This document shows, piece by piece, positions 52,009 through 58,923 of a stretch of 64,000 nt of DNA. The translations under genes and the position numbers were made by a program. Under the pieces are notes generated by a model. That model did no database searches, was not told the DNA's origin, and saw only the letters and a program-made list of their open reading frames with translations. Location of the stretch: assembly GCF_000787835.1 (NCBI RefSeq), contig NZ_BBPP01000009.1, positions 151,005 through 215,004 on the forward strand. Reading direction: 5' to 3'. The DNA comes from Streptacidiphilus melanogenes. GTDB lineage: Bacteria; Actinomycetota; Actinomycetes; Streptomycetales; Streptomycetaceae. Position 1 is the stretch's first letter, and every line of letters starts with the position of its first letter.

Positions 52009-53982
52009 ATGCACGGCGTTGAGCAGCCGGAGCCCCGGGCGTCGGACCGCCGACGCCGGCCCGCAGGAGGTGGCCGGGGCGACCTTCCCCCCGCTCGCCG
52101 TGCCTCCCTTCGGCCCGACGCGGCCCTGGTCGCACGCGCCGCGCCGGTGCTGGCCGTGGTCCTGTGGCTGCTCTCGCTCCGTCACGTCGACCTCGCGGGC
52201 ATGAGGGACCTCGGACTGCTGCAGGTGCTCCCCTGGACCTACTGGGCGGCTGCGGCCGTCCTGACGATCGGCTTCGTGTGCGCCGTCCGCGACCGGCGGA
52301 TCACCCAGCGATGGCTCGCCGGATACGTCATCGTCCTCATCGCGATCATCCATGCGACCCCCACCCTGCTGTACCCGACGCTGCGCTACTCGTGGGCCTG
52401 GAAGCACGTCGCCATCATCGACGCCCTGCTGCGCTACGGCTGGCCCGTGCCCCGCGCCGGGGACCTGAGCATCTACAACCAGTGGCCGGGGTTCTTCGCG
52501 GCCAACGCCGCGTTCCTGCGGGTCACCGGGATCCATTCGGCGCTGTCCTACGCCTCCTGGGCCCCGCCGGTGTTCAACGCGCTGCTGCTGATCCCGCTGC
52601 TGCTGCTCTACCGCAGCGTCACCACCGACCGCACCCTGGTCTGGGGCGGGGTGTGGATCTACTACTGCGCGTCCTGGGTCGGCCAGGACTACTTCGCCCC
52701 GCAGGCCACGGCCTTCGTGCTGTACGTCGCGGTGCTGGCGCTGGTCTTCCGCCGCCTGCCGTTCCACGGCACGCACCGAGCCCGCGTGCGCCACCGGTGG
52801 TGGCACGCGCTCGTGGCCGGGGAGAGCCCTGTGCCGGCACCCGGGAGCCGGTCGGAGCGGCGCGGGCGCAGGGCGACGGTGCTCTGGTTCGTGCTCGTGG
52901 TGGCGGCCGAGGCCGCGATCATCGTGGTGCACCCGCTCACCCCGCTCATGCTCATCAGCGCCCTGCTGCTGCTCTGCCTTCCGCGCAGGAACCGCAGGGT
53001 CGTCCTGCCGGTGTTCCTGGCCGCAGTCGCCCTCACGCTGCTCTGGGACGCGACCGTGGCCCGCCCGTACATCTCGGCGAACCTGGGCAGCTTCATCCAG
53101 GCGCTCACCACGCCCGACGCGAACGCCACCTCGGGCCTGGCCAACACCGGCACGGCGGCGGCCGGGCAGGTCCTGGTGGACTGGGTGGACCGGCTGCTGA
53201 CGGCCGGAGTCCTGCTGTTGGCCGTCCTCGGCACGGCACGCCGCCCCTGGGCGCGCCGCAGCGGCATGCCGCTGCTCCTGCTCTCGCCCTTCCTGCTGGT
53301 GCTCGTCAACAGCTACGGCGGGGAGATCCTCTTCCGCGTCTACCTGTTCGCGCTGCCCGCCGCCGCGTTCCTCGCCTCGGCCCTGCTGTTCGGTCCCCGG
53401 CCCGAGCGGGCGGGCCGGGCCCCGGCCCCGGGCGCAGCCCCGGACGCGGTCCCGGCTCCGAGCGCGGTCCCGAGAGGTCGCACCCGGGAGCGGCTGCACA
53501 CGCTCACGGTCGGCGTGATCCTGCTCGGCCTGCTCGGCGGGCTGTTCTTCGCCTACGACAGCAAGGAGGCGATGAACTACTTCACCCCCCAGGAGGTCGC
53601 CGCCTCCCAGTTCCTCACCAGCCGACCGGCCGGGTCGACCCTGGTGGCGGTGACGGGATCGGTGCCCGGCATCGAGGAGAACTACCCCGACCACACCGAG
53701 ATCGTCATGGCCAACACGAACCCCAGCATCAAGAAGCTCTTCACCCTCGATCCCGTCGCCGGAGTGAACGAGGCGGTCGCCGAGGCCGCCCCGAACACCC
53801 CCGCGTATCTGATCGTCAGCCGCGCCCAGGCAGCCGAGTGCCTGCTGACCGGCGTGTTCCCGGTGGACACGATCTCCAGGCTGCGGGCGGACGCGACACA
53901 GGCGTCCGGGTACACGCTCGTGTACCAGAACGCCGACGCGGAGGTGTTCCGGTTCACCGTGATCACCGGCGCCCGCCCCTGA
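52009..53982 (+). CDS. Large multi-span membrane protein, GT-C glycosyltransferase-like
   Basis: The 657-residue protein has about 11-12 helices from residue 40 on and a C-terminal extracytoplasmic domain from about 505 (YFTPQEVAASQFLTSRPAGS; TVITGARP at the end). The region at about residues 115-175 (YSWAWKHVAIIDALLRYGWP, IYNQWPGFFAANAAFLRVTG) resembles the outer loop of GT-C enzymes such as GT39/GT83. These use lipid-linked sugars outside the membrane. Which sugar is not visible. GGAGGG precedes the ATG. It follows the flippase by 32 bases, so it probably acts after the flip. Confidence 0.82.
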   Translation: MHGVEQPEPRASDRRRRPAGGGRGDLPPARRASLRPDAALVARAAPVLAVVLWLLSLRHVDLAGMRDLGLLQVLPWTYWAAAAVLTIGFVCAVRDRRITQRWLAGYVIVLIAIIHATPTLLYPTLRYSWAWKHVAIIDALLRYGWPVPRAGDLSIYNQWPGFFAANAAFLRVTGIHSALSYASWAPPVFNALLLIPLLLLYRSVTTDRTLVWGGVWIYYCASWVGQDYFAPQATAFVLYVAVLALVFRRLPFHGTHRARVRHRWWHALVAGESPVPAPGSRSERRGRRATVLWFVLVVAAEAAIIVVHPLTPLMLISALLLLCLPRRNRRVVLPVFLAAVALTLLWDATVARPYISANLGSFIQALTTPDANATSGLANTGTAAAGQVLVDWVDRLLTAGVLLLAVLGTARRPWARRSGMPLLLLSPFLLVLVNSYGGEILFRVYLFALPAAAFLASALLFGPRPERAGRAPAPGAAPDAVPAPSAVPRGRTRERLHTLTVGVILLGLLGGLFFAYDSKEAMNYFTPQEVAASQFLTSRPAGSTLVAVTGSVPGIEENYPDHTEIVMANTNPSIKKLFTLDPVAGVNEAVAEAAPNTPAYLIVSRAQAAECLLTGVFPVDTISRLRADATQASGYTLVYQNADAEVFRFTVITGARP

Positions 53983-54081
53983 CGGCCGTGAGCCGGGCGC
54001 CTCACACCCCCGGGCGGTCCGGGAAGCCCCTCGGCGGGGCCGCACCCATACTGGGACCAGGAGCGGAAGGAGGCCGCAGCC

Positions 54082-55371
54082 ATGTACGTCAGGCCCGCCC
54101 CCGCCGGCACCGGCCGCCGCGGATCCTCCGCCCAGCCCGCGCTGGACCGCCGGACCCCCGCTCTGTTGGTGAAGATCGGCCACTACCCCGAACACCACGG
54201 CGGACTCGGCGTGGTGCGCACCCTCGGACGGGCCGGCGTGCCCGTCCACGCGGTGGTGGAACACCCCCTGACGCCGACGTCGCTCTCCCGCTACCTGACC
54301 CGGCGCTTCGTGTGGCCCACCAGCGGTCTGGAGAGCCCCGACGCGCTGGTGGAGAGCCTGCGTGCCATCGGTCGGGCGATCGGCAGGCCGTGCGTCCCGG
54401 TCCCCACCGACGACGAGGCCGCGGTGCTGCTGGCCGAGCACGCGGACGAGCTCGCGGAGTACTTCGTCCTCCCGCCCGTCCCTGCGGGCCTGCCACGCCA
54501 ACTGGCCAGCAAGGCGGATCTGTACACGCTCTGCCGCCGGCACGGCGTCTCCACGCCGCGCGCCTGCTCGCCCACGAGCCTGGAGGAACTCCTGGACTGC
54601 GGCCGACGCTGGGGCTTCCCCCTGGTCCTCAAGAACCGCGAGGCATGGAGCAGGCTCTCCCGGCCCGCGGTCGGCGGCACCACCGTCGTGCCCGACCAGG
54701 CCGCCCTGCGAGCCCTGATGGGGTCGCGCGCGGAACGGCCCGTCTTCGCACAGGAGTACCTCCCGCCGCAGTACTGCGAGGACTGGATCACCCACCTCTG
54801 CTGCGGGCCGGGGGGCGAACCCCTGGTGGTCTTCACGGGGCTCAAGCTCCGCTCCTGGCCTCCCGAGGCCGGTGTGACCACCCGGGCCTGCTCGCTGCCC
54901 AACCCCGAACTCGCCACCATGGCCACCGACCTGTGCCGCAAGATCGGCTTCAGCGGCGTGGCCGACCTGGACTGGCGACTGGACCGGCGCGACCGCCAGT
55001 ACAAGCTCGTCGACTTCAACCCCAGGACCGGGGCGCAGTTCCGCCTGTTCGAGACCGAGTCCGGCCTCGACGTCGTCCGCGCCCTGCACATGTCGCTCAC
55101 CGGGCGGACCCCGCCGGACGGTCGGCAACTCGTCCGGGACTACGCGGTCGGCAACCTGGACTCCGCCTCCGTGGCCGCCTGGATCTGGCAGCACCGGAAG
55201 CTGCCGCGCAACGTCCGCCCGAGCGCGTCCACCGAGCGCGCCTGGATCGCCCCGGACGACCCGGCCCCTGCGCTCGTCGAACTGGGCTGGTTCGCGGGGA
55301 CGGTGACCCGGCGTCTGAAGACCGCCGCCGGCAGCCGGGTGGGACGGGGCGGGCCCCGCTCCGTGTCGTAG
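54082..55371 (+). CDS. ATP-grasp family ligase
   Basis: The 429-residue protein has the ATP-grasp fold: RQLASKADLYTLCRRHGVST (start of the ATP-grasp domain), FPLVLKNREAW with the ATP-binding lysine, VFAQEYLPPQ, and the metal/ATP site VDFNPRTGAQFRLFETESG. Such ligases join an acid to an amine through an acyl phosphate. Relatives include carboxylate-amine ligases of peptide and polysaccharide-modification pathways. Being the last gene of a glycosyltransferase, flippase and GT-C run, it might attach an amino acid or amine to the glycan. AGGAGG lies upstream. Substrate unknown. Confidence 0.88.
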   Translation: MYVRPAPAGTGRRGSSAQPALDRRTPALLVKIGHYPEHHGGLGVVRTLGRAGVPVHAVVEHPLTPTSLSRYLTRRFVWPTSGLESPDALVESLRAIGRAIGRPCVPVPTDDEAAVLLAEHADELAEYFVLPPVPAGLPRQLASKADLYTLCRRHGVSTPRACSPTSLEELLDCGRRWGFPLVLKNREAWSRLSRPAVGGTTVVPDQAALRALMGSRAERPVFAQEYLPPQYCEDWITHLCCGPGGEPLVVFTGLKLRSWPPEAGVTTRACSLPNPELATMATDLCRKIGFSGVADLDWRLDRRDRQYKLVDFNPRTGAQFRLFETESGLDVVRALHMSLTGRTPPDGRQLVRDYAVGNLDSASVAAWIWQHRKLPRNVRPSASTERAWIAPDDPAPALVELGWFAGTVTRRLKTAAGSRVGRGGPRSVS

Positions 55372-55454
55372 ACACGAGAGAAGGAGAACGCGGGAGCGGC
55401 ACGCTTCTGGCGTCGCGTCGTTGCCGAGCACGTCCGGGACCTCCGGACGCCGGG

Positions 55455-55673
55455 CTAGCAGGCCAGCATCTTCTGGATGGCCTGGCGGGAGACGCCCAGT
55501 TCACGTGCGATGTCGGCCTGCGTGACGCCCTGGTCGAGCAGGCTCTGCATCAGGTCACGTCGCTCGAGGGCGAACTGGCGGGCCAGGCGGGTGTGGTGGA
55601 TGGCCTGGGCGCGCGCCTCCTTGATCTGCTCGATGGTCGACCGATGCCTGGAGAGATCACTCGTGTCTGCCAT
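55455..55673 (-). CDS. Small helix-turn-helix regulator (72 residues)
   Basis: The 72-residue protein has an N-terminal helical region (SRHRSTIEQIKEARAQAIHH) and a C-terminal helix-turn-helix (LLDQGVTQADIARELGVSRQ, then AIQKMLAC). It is a bare DNA-binding unit of the type that binds as a dimer. Two copies of an inverted repeat lie 12 and 32 bases upstream of the ATG at 55673, which suggests self-control. It is divergent from the CopD-like gene, whose iron box also lies in the shared gap, so it might co-regulate that gene. The ribosome site is weak (GGGGGT directly before ATG). Confidence 0.82.
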   Translation of the reverse strand: MADTSDLSRHRSTIEQIKEARAQAIHHTRLARQFALERRDLMQSLLDQGVTQADIARELGVSRQAIQKMLAC

Positions 55674-55684
55674 ACCCCCAGGAT

Positions 55685-55721
55685 GACAACCCCTGGTTGT
55701 CGCCGTCAACCCCTGGTTGTC
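55685..55721. promoter_or_regulatory. Two inverted repeats spaced 20 bp, probable operator pair
   Basis: GACAACCCCTGGTTGTC (55685-55701) is a perfect inverted repeat (7-bp arms, 3-bp centre). The same sequence with one mismatch (GTCAACCCCTGGTTGTC) recurs at 55705-55721, starting exactly 20 bp later, two helical turns. Two dimers of the adjacent 72-residue HTH protein could bind on one face of the DNA. Confidence 0.75.
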
Positions 55722-55749
55722 AGTGGGGCGACCTGGTCGCACAGGCCAG

Positions 55750-55768
55750 TTAGGTAAGGCTAACCTAA
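55750..55768. promoter_or_regulatory. Iron box (DtxR/DmdR-type) upstream of CopD-like gene
   Basis: TTAGGTAAGGCTAACCTAA has 18 of 19 matches to the DtxR/IdeR/DmdR consensus (TTAGGTTAGGCTAACCTAA). It lies 43 bases upstream of the CopD-like start at 55812. It should bind an iron-loaded repressor, so the gene would be switched on in low iron. Confidence 0.85.
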
Positions 55769-55811
55769 TGAAGCTTTCGTGACCGCACCCGCCTCCGAAG
55801 GATGGTTCCCC

Positions 55812-57047
55812 ATGCCCTTTTCCGCCCTGCCCGCACCGTCGGTCCCGCTGGCCGCGGCGCCGCCCTCGACTCCCCTCGGGCCGTTCGGGGACAGTGCACT
55901 GGCGTGGGCGGGGTGGACGGCTGCGATGGCCTTCGCCGGTCTGGTCGCGCTCGCCCTGCTGGTCGCCGCCCCGGCGCGAAGGGGCGAAGCCGGGACGCAT
56001 GCCCGCGTCCGCACCAGGCTCTCGGCCGCAGCCGTGGTGTTCGGGCTGCTGGCAGGCCCCGCCGCGCTGGCGGGTCTGGCCCATGACGCCGCAGGCGGCC
56101 CGGGCGCGGGCTACGACTACGCCGCCGCATGGGCGGGGCTCTTCGACGGCAGCGCCGAAGGGACGCTGTCCGGACTGCAGGTGGCGCTGCCGGTGCTCGG
56201 GGCCTTCCTGCTCGCGCCGATGGCGCTGCGGCGCACCCTCGCCGACCGCACCGGCACGGCACTGCTGTGGACCGGCCTGACGGCCGGTCTGGTGGCCCTC
56301 GGCAGCGCGAGGTTCCCCACCCAGGTCCGCAACGGCCTGGGGCGCACCGTCTTCGAGACGGGCGTCTGGATGCTGCACCTCTTCGGCGCCGCGGTGTGGC
56401 TGGGCGGACTGGTCGGACTCGTGCTGCTCGCCCTGCCCGGTGCGGTGGCACCGGCCGCGCGCGGCGCCTTCTGGGCGCCGGCCGTCCGGCGCTTCTCCGT
56501 CGCGGCGATGGCCTGCGTCGCGGCGATCACCCTGTCCGGGCTGTTCCTGTACTGGGAGCACGTCGACGGTCCGGGCCAGCTGGTCAGCACCATGTACGGG
56601 CGCGTGCTCGGCGTGAAGATCCTGATATTCGGATCGGTCCTGGTGCTGGGTGCGTTCAACCAGTTCTGGCTGCACCCGCGGATCGAGGCGCTGCGCGCGG
56701 ACGGTGAGGCCGGCCGTCGCGGCGGCATCGCCCTGCGCCGCTTCCCGGTGGTCGTGGCAGCCGAGGTCGCCCTGGTCCTGCTCGTGCTGTTCGTCGCGCC
56801 GTTCCTACACGGTTCGGCCCGCAACCAGGCTTTCCAGGCCGAGGCGGCCCGGCACGCGACGGTCGTCGGCGCCCCGCTGCCGAAGCTGCCGCCCAAGCAG
56901 GCGACGGCCTCGACCTGGGCCTGGGGTGCCGCCGAGACCGCGGCGGTCATCGGCGTCATGGTGATCGGCCACCGCTGCTCCGGCCGCCTCGCCCGCCGTC
57001 GGGTCCGGCTCGCCGCGGCGACCGCACCGGCCGCCGCGGCGAGCTGA
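55812..57047 (+). CDS. CopD-like membrane protein, iron-box controlled
   Basis: The 411-residue protein has about nine helices. The C-terminal CopD domain has TVFETGVWMLHLFGAAVWLG, MYGRVLGVKILIFGSVLVLG, AFNQFWLHPRIEAL and FPVVVAAEVALVLLVLF. The His/Met residues on helices (MLHLFG, FWLHP) could carry copper or heme. CopD proteins are linked to copper uptake or resistance, but the upstream iron box suggests iron-responsive expression, so transport of a metal or chelate, or electron supply for iron reduction, is possible. An N-terminal segment before the CopD domain has four further helices. The ATG at 55812 has AAGGAT; a GTG at 55779 would add 11 residues. Confidence 0.82.
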   Translation: MPFSALPAPSVPLAAAPPSTPLGPFGDSALAWAGWTAAMAFAGLVALALLVAAPARRGEAGTHARVRTRLSAAAVVFGLLAGPAALAGLAHDAAGGPGAGYDYAAAWAGLFDGSAEGTLSGLQVALPVLGAFLLAPMALRRTLADRTGTALLWTGLTAGLVALGSARFPTQVRNGLGRTVFETGVWMLHLFGAAVWLGGLVGLVLLALPGAVAPAARGAFWAPAVRRFSVAAMACVAAITLSGLFLYWEHVDGPGQLVSTMYGRVLGVKILIFGSVLVLGAFNQFWLHPRIEALRADGEAGRRGGIALRRFPVVVAAEVALVLLVLFVAPFLHGSARNQAFQAEAARHATVVGAPLPKLPPKQATASTWAWGAAETAAVIGVMVIGHRCSGRLARRRVRLAAATAPAAAAS

Positions 57048-57175
57048 CCCACGGCCAGGTGCCGGTCCGGCCGCGGGACCTATCCGGGCTCTTCGAACCT
57101 GACCGCGCTTCAGCACGTCGATCGCCCTCGGGGTCGAGCGCGGTCGGCGGCCTCAGCCGGCGGGTGCGCCCTGCA

Positions 57176-57907
57176 TCACCAGGGCACGATGCCGGCGTCA
57201 TCGAAGAACCGGCCGGTCGGGCCGTCGTCGGGCAGAGTCGCCAGCTTGACGGCGATCGCCGCGCCCTGTTCGGGGCTGCGCACGCCGCGGAAGCCGTTGA
57301 GGTCGGTCGCCACATAGCCGGGGCAGCCGGCGTTGATCAGGATGTTCGTGCCGCTCAGCTCCCGGGCGTACTGGAGGGTGACGGCGTTCAGGAACGTCTT
57401 CGACGGCGCGTAGGCCACGGCCACGGGGCCCGTCGTCTGCTCCGCTCCGGGTTCTGACTGCCGGGTGAGTGAGCCGACACTGCTGGACACGTTCACGATC
57501 CGTGGTGAGGCAGAGCGCCGCAGCAGCGGCAGCATCGCGTTGGTGACGCGGATGACGCCGATCACGTTGGTCTCCACGACCGCTCGGACGGTGGCGGGGT
57601 CGACGCTGCTGGGCTCCTGCGGCATGCCGCCGGCGATGGCGGCGTTGTTGACGAGCACGTCGAGGCGCCCGGCCTGATCCTCGATCAGCCGGGCGGCAGC
57701 GGTCGCGCTTGCGTCGTCGGTCACGTCCAGCGGTACGCCGAAGGCGTCGACGCCGGCCGCGCGCAGTCGCTCCACCGCGGCCTCGCGGCGCTGGTCGTCG
57801 CGAGCGCCGACGCCGACGCTCCAGCCGAGGGCGCCCAGGCCCGCGGCGATCTCGTAGCCGATTCCCTTGTTCGCGCCGGTGACCAGCGCAGTCGTTCGTT
57901 CACGCAT
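57176..57907 (-). CDS. Short-chain dehydrogenase/reductase
   Basis: The 243-residue classical SDR has ALVTGANKGIGYEIAAGLG, LDVTDDAS, VNNAAIAGG, the Ser of IVNVSSSVGS and the YAPSKTFLNAV motif with Tyr/Lys. It matches NAD(P)-dependent reductases of the carbonyl reductase type. The substrate is unknown. It is divergent from a LysR-type gene starting at 58003; the 95-base gap has inverted repeats, so it is the likely target of that regulator. The start is the ATG at 57907; the ATG at 57916 (MVPMRER) has GAGGGC upstream and would add three residues. Confidence 0.9.
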   Translation of the reverse strand: MRERTTALVTGANKGIGYEIAAGLGALGWSVGVGARDDQRREAAVERLRAAGVDAFGVPLDVTDDASATAAARLIEDQAGRLDVLVNNAAIAGGMPQEPSSVDPATVRAVVETNVIGVIRVTNAMLPLLRRSASPRIVNVSSSVGSLTRQSEPGAEQTTGPVAVAYAPSKTFLNAVTLQYARELSGTNILINAGCPGYVATDLNGFRGVRSPEQGAAIAVKLATLPDDGPTGRFFDDAGIVPW

Positions 57908-57963
57908 AGGGACCATGCTGCCCTCGGACGCCATGGGGCGTCCAAGACCGATCGGGTGGGCAA

Positions 57964-57982
57964 CGATACCGTCGGGGTATCG
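57964..57982. promoter_or_regulatory. Inverted repeat with T-N11-A, probable LysR binding site
   Basis: CGATACC-GTCGG-GGTATCG (57964-57982) is a perfect 7-bp inverted repeat. The T and A at 57967 and 57979 form the T-N11-A pattern of LysR sites. It lies between the SDR and LysR genes. A second inverted repeat, GGACGCC-ATGG-GGCGTCC, lies at 57926-57943. Confidence 0.65.
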
Positions 57983-58002
57983 GTTCGAAGTACCGTGGCC
58001 GG

Positions 58003-58854
58003 ATGGAGACCCGGGAGCTGCGCTACTTCGTCGCCGTCGCTGAGGAGCTGCACTTCGGGCGGGCCGCACAGCGGCTCGGGATCGCGCAGCCGCCTCTGTC
58101 ACGGGCGATCCGGCAGCTCGAACGCCGCCTCGGGGCAGCACTGCTGGACCGGACCAGCCGCGTCGTCACGCTGACCGAGGCCGGCTCGGTGCTGCTGGTC
58201 GAGGGCCGGGCGGCCCTCGACGCGGTCGACGCCGCCGAGCGCCGGACCCGCCGGGCCGCCCTTTCCGCGACCGGCCGTCCCGGCCTGGTCCTGGTCACCA
58301 AGGCCAGCGCGTCCAGCGAACTGCTGGCGAGACTGCTCGACGCGTACGCCGCCGAACCCGCCGCAGTCCCCGTCGACGTCATCCTGTGCGGCCCGGCCGA
58401 GCAGGAACGACTCCTGCGCGAGGGCCGGGCCGACGTGGCGCTGCTGCACCGGCCGTTCGACTCGACGGCCGGGCTCCACACCGAAGAGCTCAGCACGGAG
58501 GGCCAGGTGGCGGTCCTCCCCGCCGGGCATCCGCTGACCGCCCGGGCCCAGGTGCGCATGGCCGACATCACCGGGCTCCCGGGCCTGCCCCTGCCACGCT
58601 GGCCCAGGCCCGACGGCAGCTACCCACCCGGCCCCGGCCCGCAGGTCCGCGACCACGCGCAGTTGCTGCAGCTCGTCGCACTCGGCCGGGCGTGCGCGGT
58701 CTCACCGGAGTCGTGCCGAGCCCAGCTGCACGGCGACCTCGCCGCCGTGCCCGTGCTGGACGCGCCGAACGTCACCACCGTGATCGCCTGGCCACCGCAC
58801 AGCCGGTCCAGAGCCGTCGCCGACCTCGTCCGGACTGCGACACGTCTCCAGTAG
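58003..58854 (+). CDS. LysR-type transcriptional regulator
   Basis: The 283-residue protein has the classical LysR N-terminus (RELRYFVAVAEELHFGRAAQ; PLSRAIRQLERRLGAALLDR, then TSRVVTLTEAG) and a periplasmic-binding-like effector domain (residues about 90-283). It probably activates or represses the divergent SDR gene and its own transcription, through the palindromes at 57926-57982. The ligand is unknown. The gene ends in a tandem 15-bp duplication that contains its own stop codon. Confidence 0.92.
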   Translation: METRELRYFVAVAEELHFGRAAQRLGIAQPPLSRAIRQLERRLGAALLDRTSRVVTLTEAGSVLLVEGRAALDAVDAAERRTRRAALSATGRPGLVLVTKASASSELLARLLDAYAAEPAAVPVDVILCGPAEQERLLREGRADVALLHRPFDSTAGLHTEELSTEGQVAVLPAGHPLTARAQVRMADITGLPGLPLPRWPRPDGSYPPGPGPQVRDHAQLLQLVALGRACAVSPESCRAQLHGDLAAVPVLDAPNVTTVIAWPPHSRSRAVADLVRTATRLQ

Positions 58855-58879
58855 GTCCACCGTGAGTAGGTCCACCGTG
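58850..58879. repeat. Tandem duplication of a 15-bp unit at the end of the LysR gene
   Basis: AGTAGGTCCACCGTG occurs twice in direct tandem, 58850-58864 and 58865-58879. The first copy contains the TAG stop of the LysR gene (58852-58854). It looks like a recent slippage duplication in the gap before the convergent peptidase gene. Confidence 0.85.
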
Positions 58880-58923
58880 CCCGGCCAGGTCGACGTGCCG
58901 ACTGTCCGGGCGCGGCACACGGG

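Noticed and set aside
51973-55431. Very long (over 1100 codons) minus-strand open frame across the glycan cluster
   Set aside because: Antisense open frames are common in high-G+C DNA. This one gives Gln/Arg/Gly/His repeats with no domain, and it lies opposite two well-supported genes.
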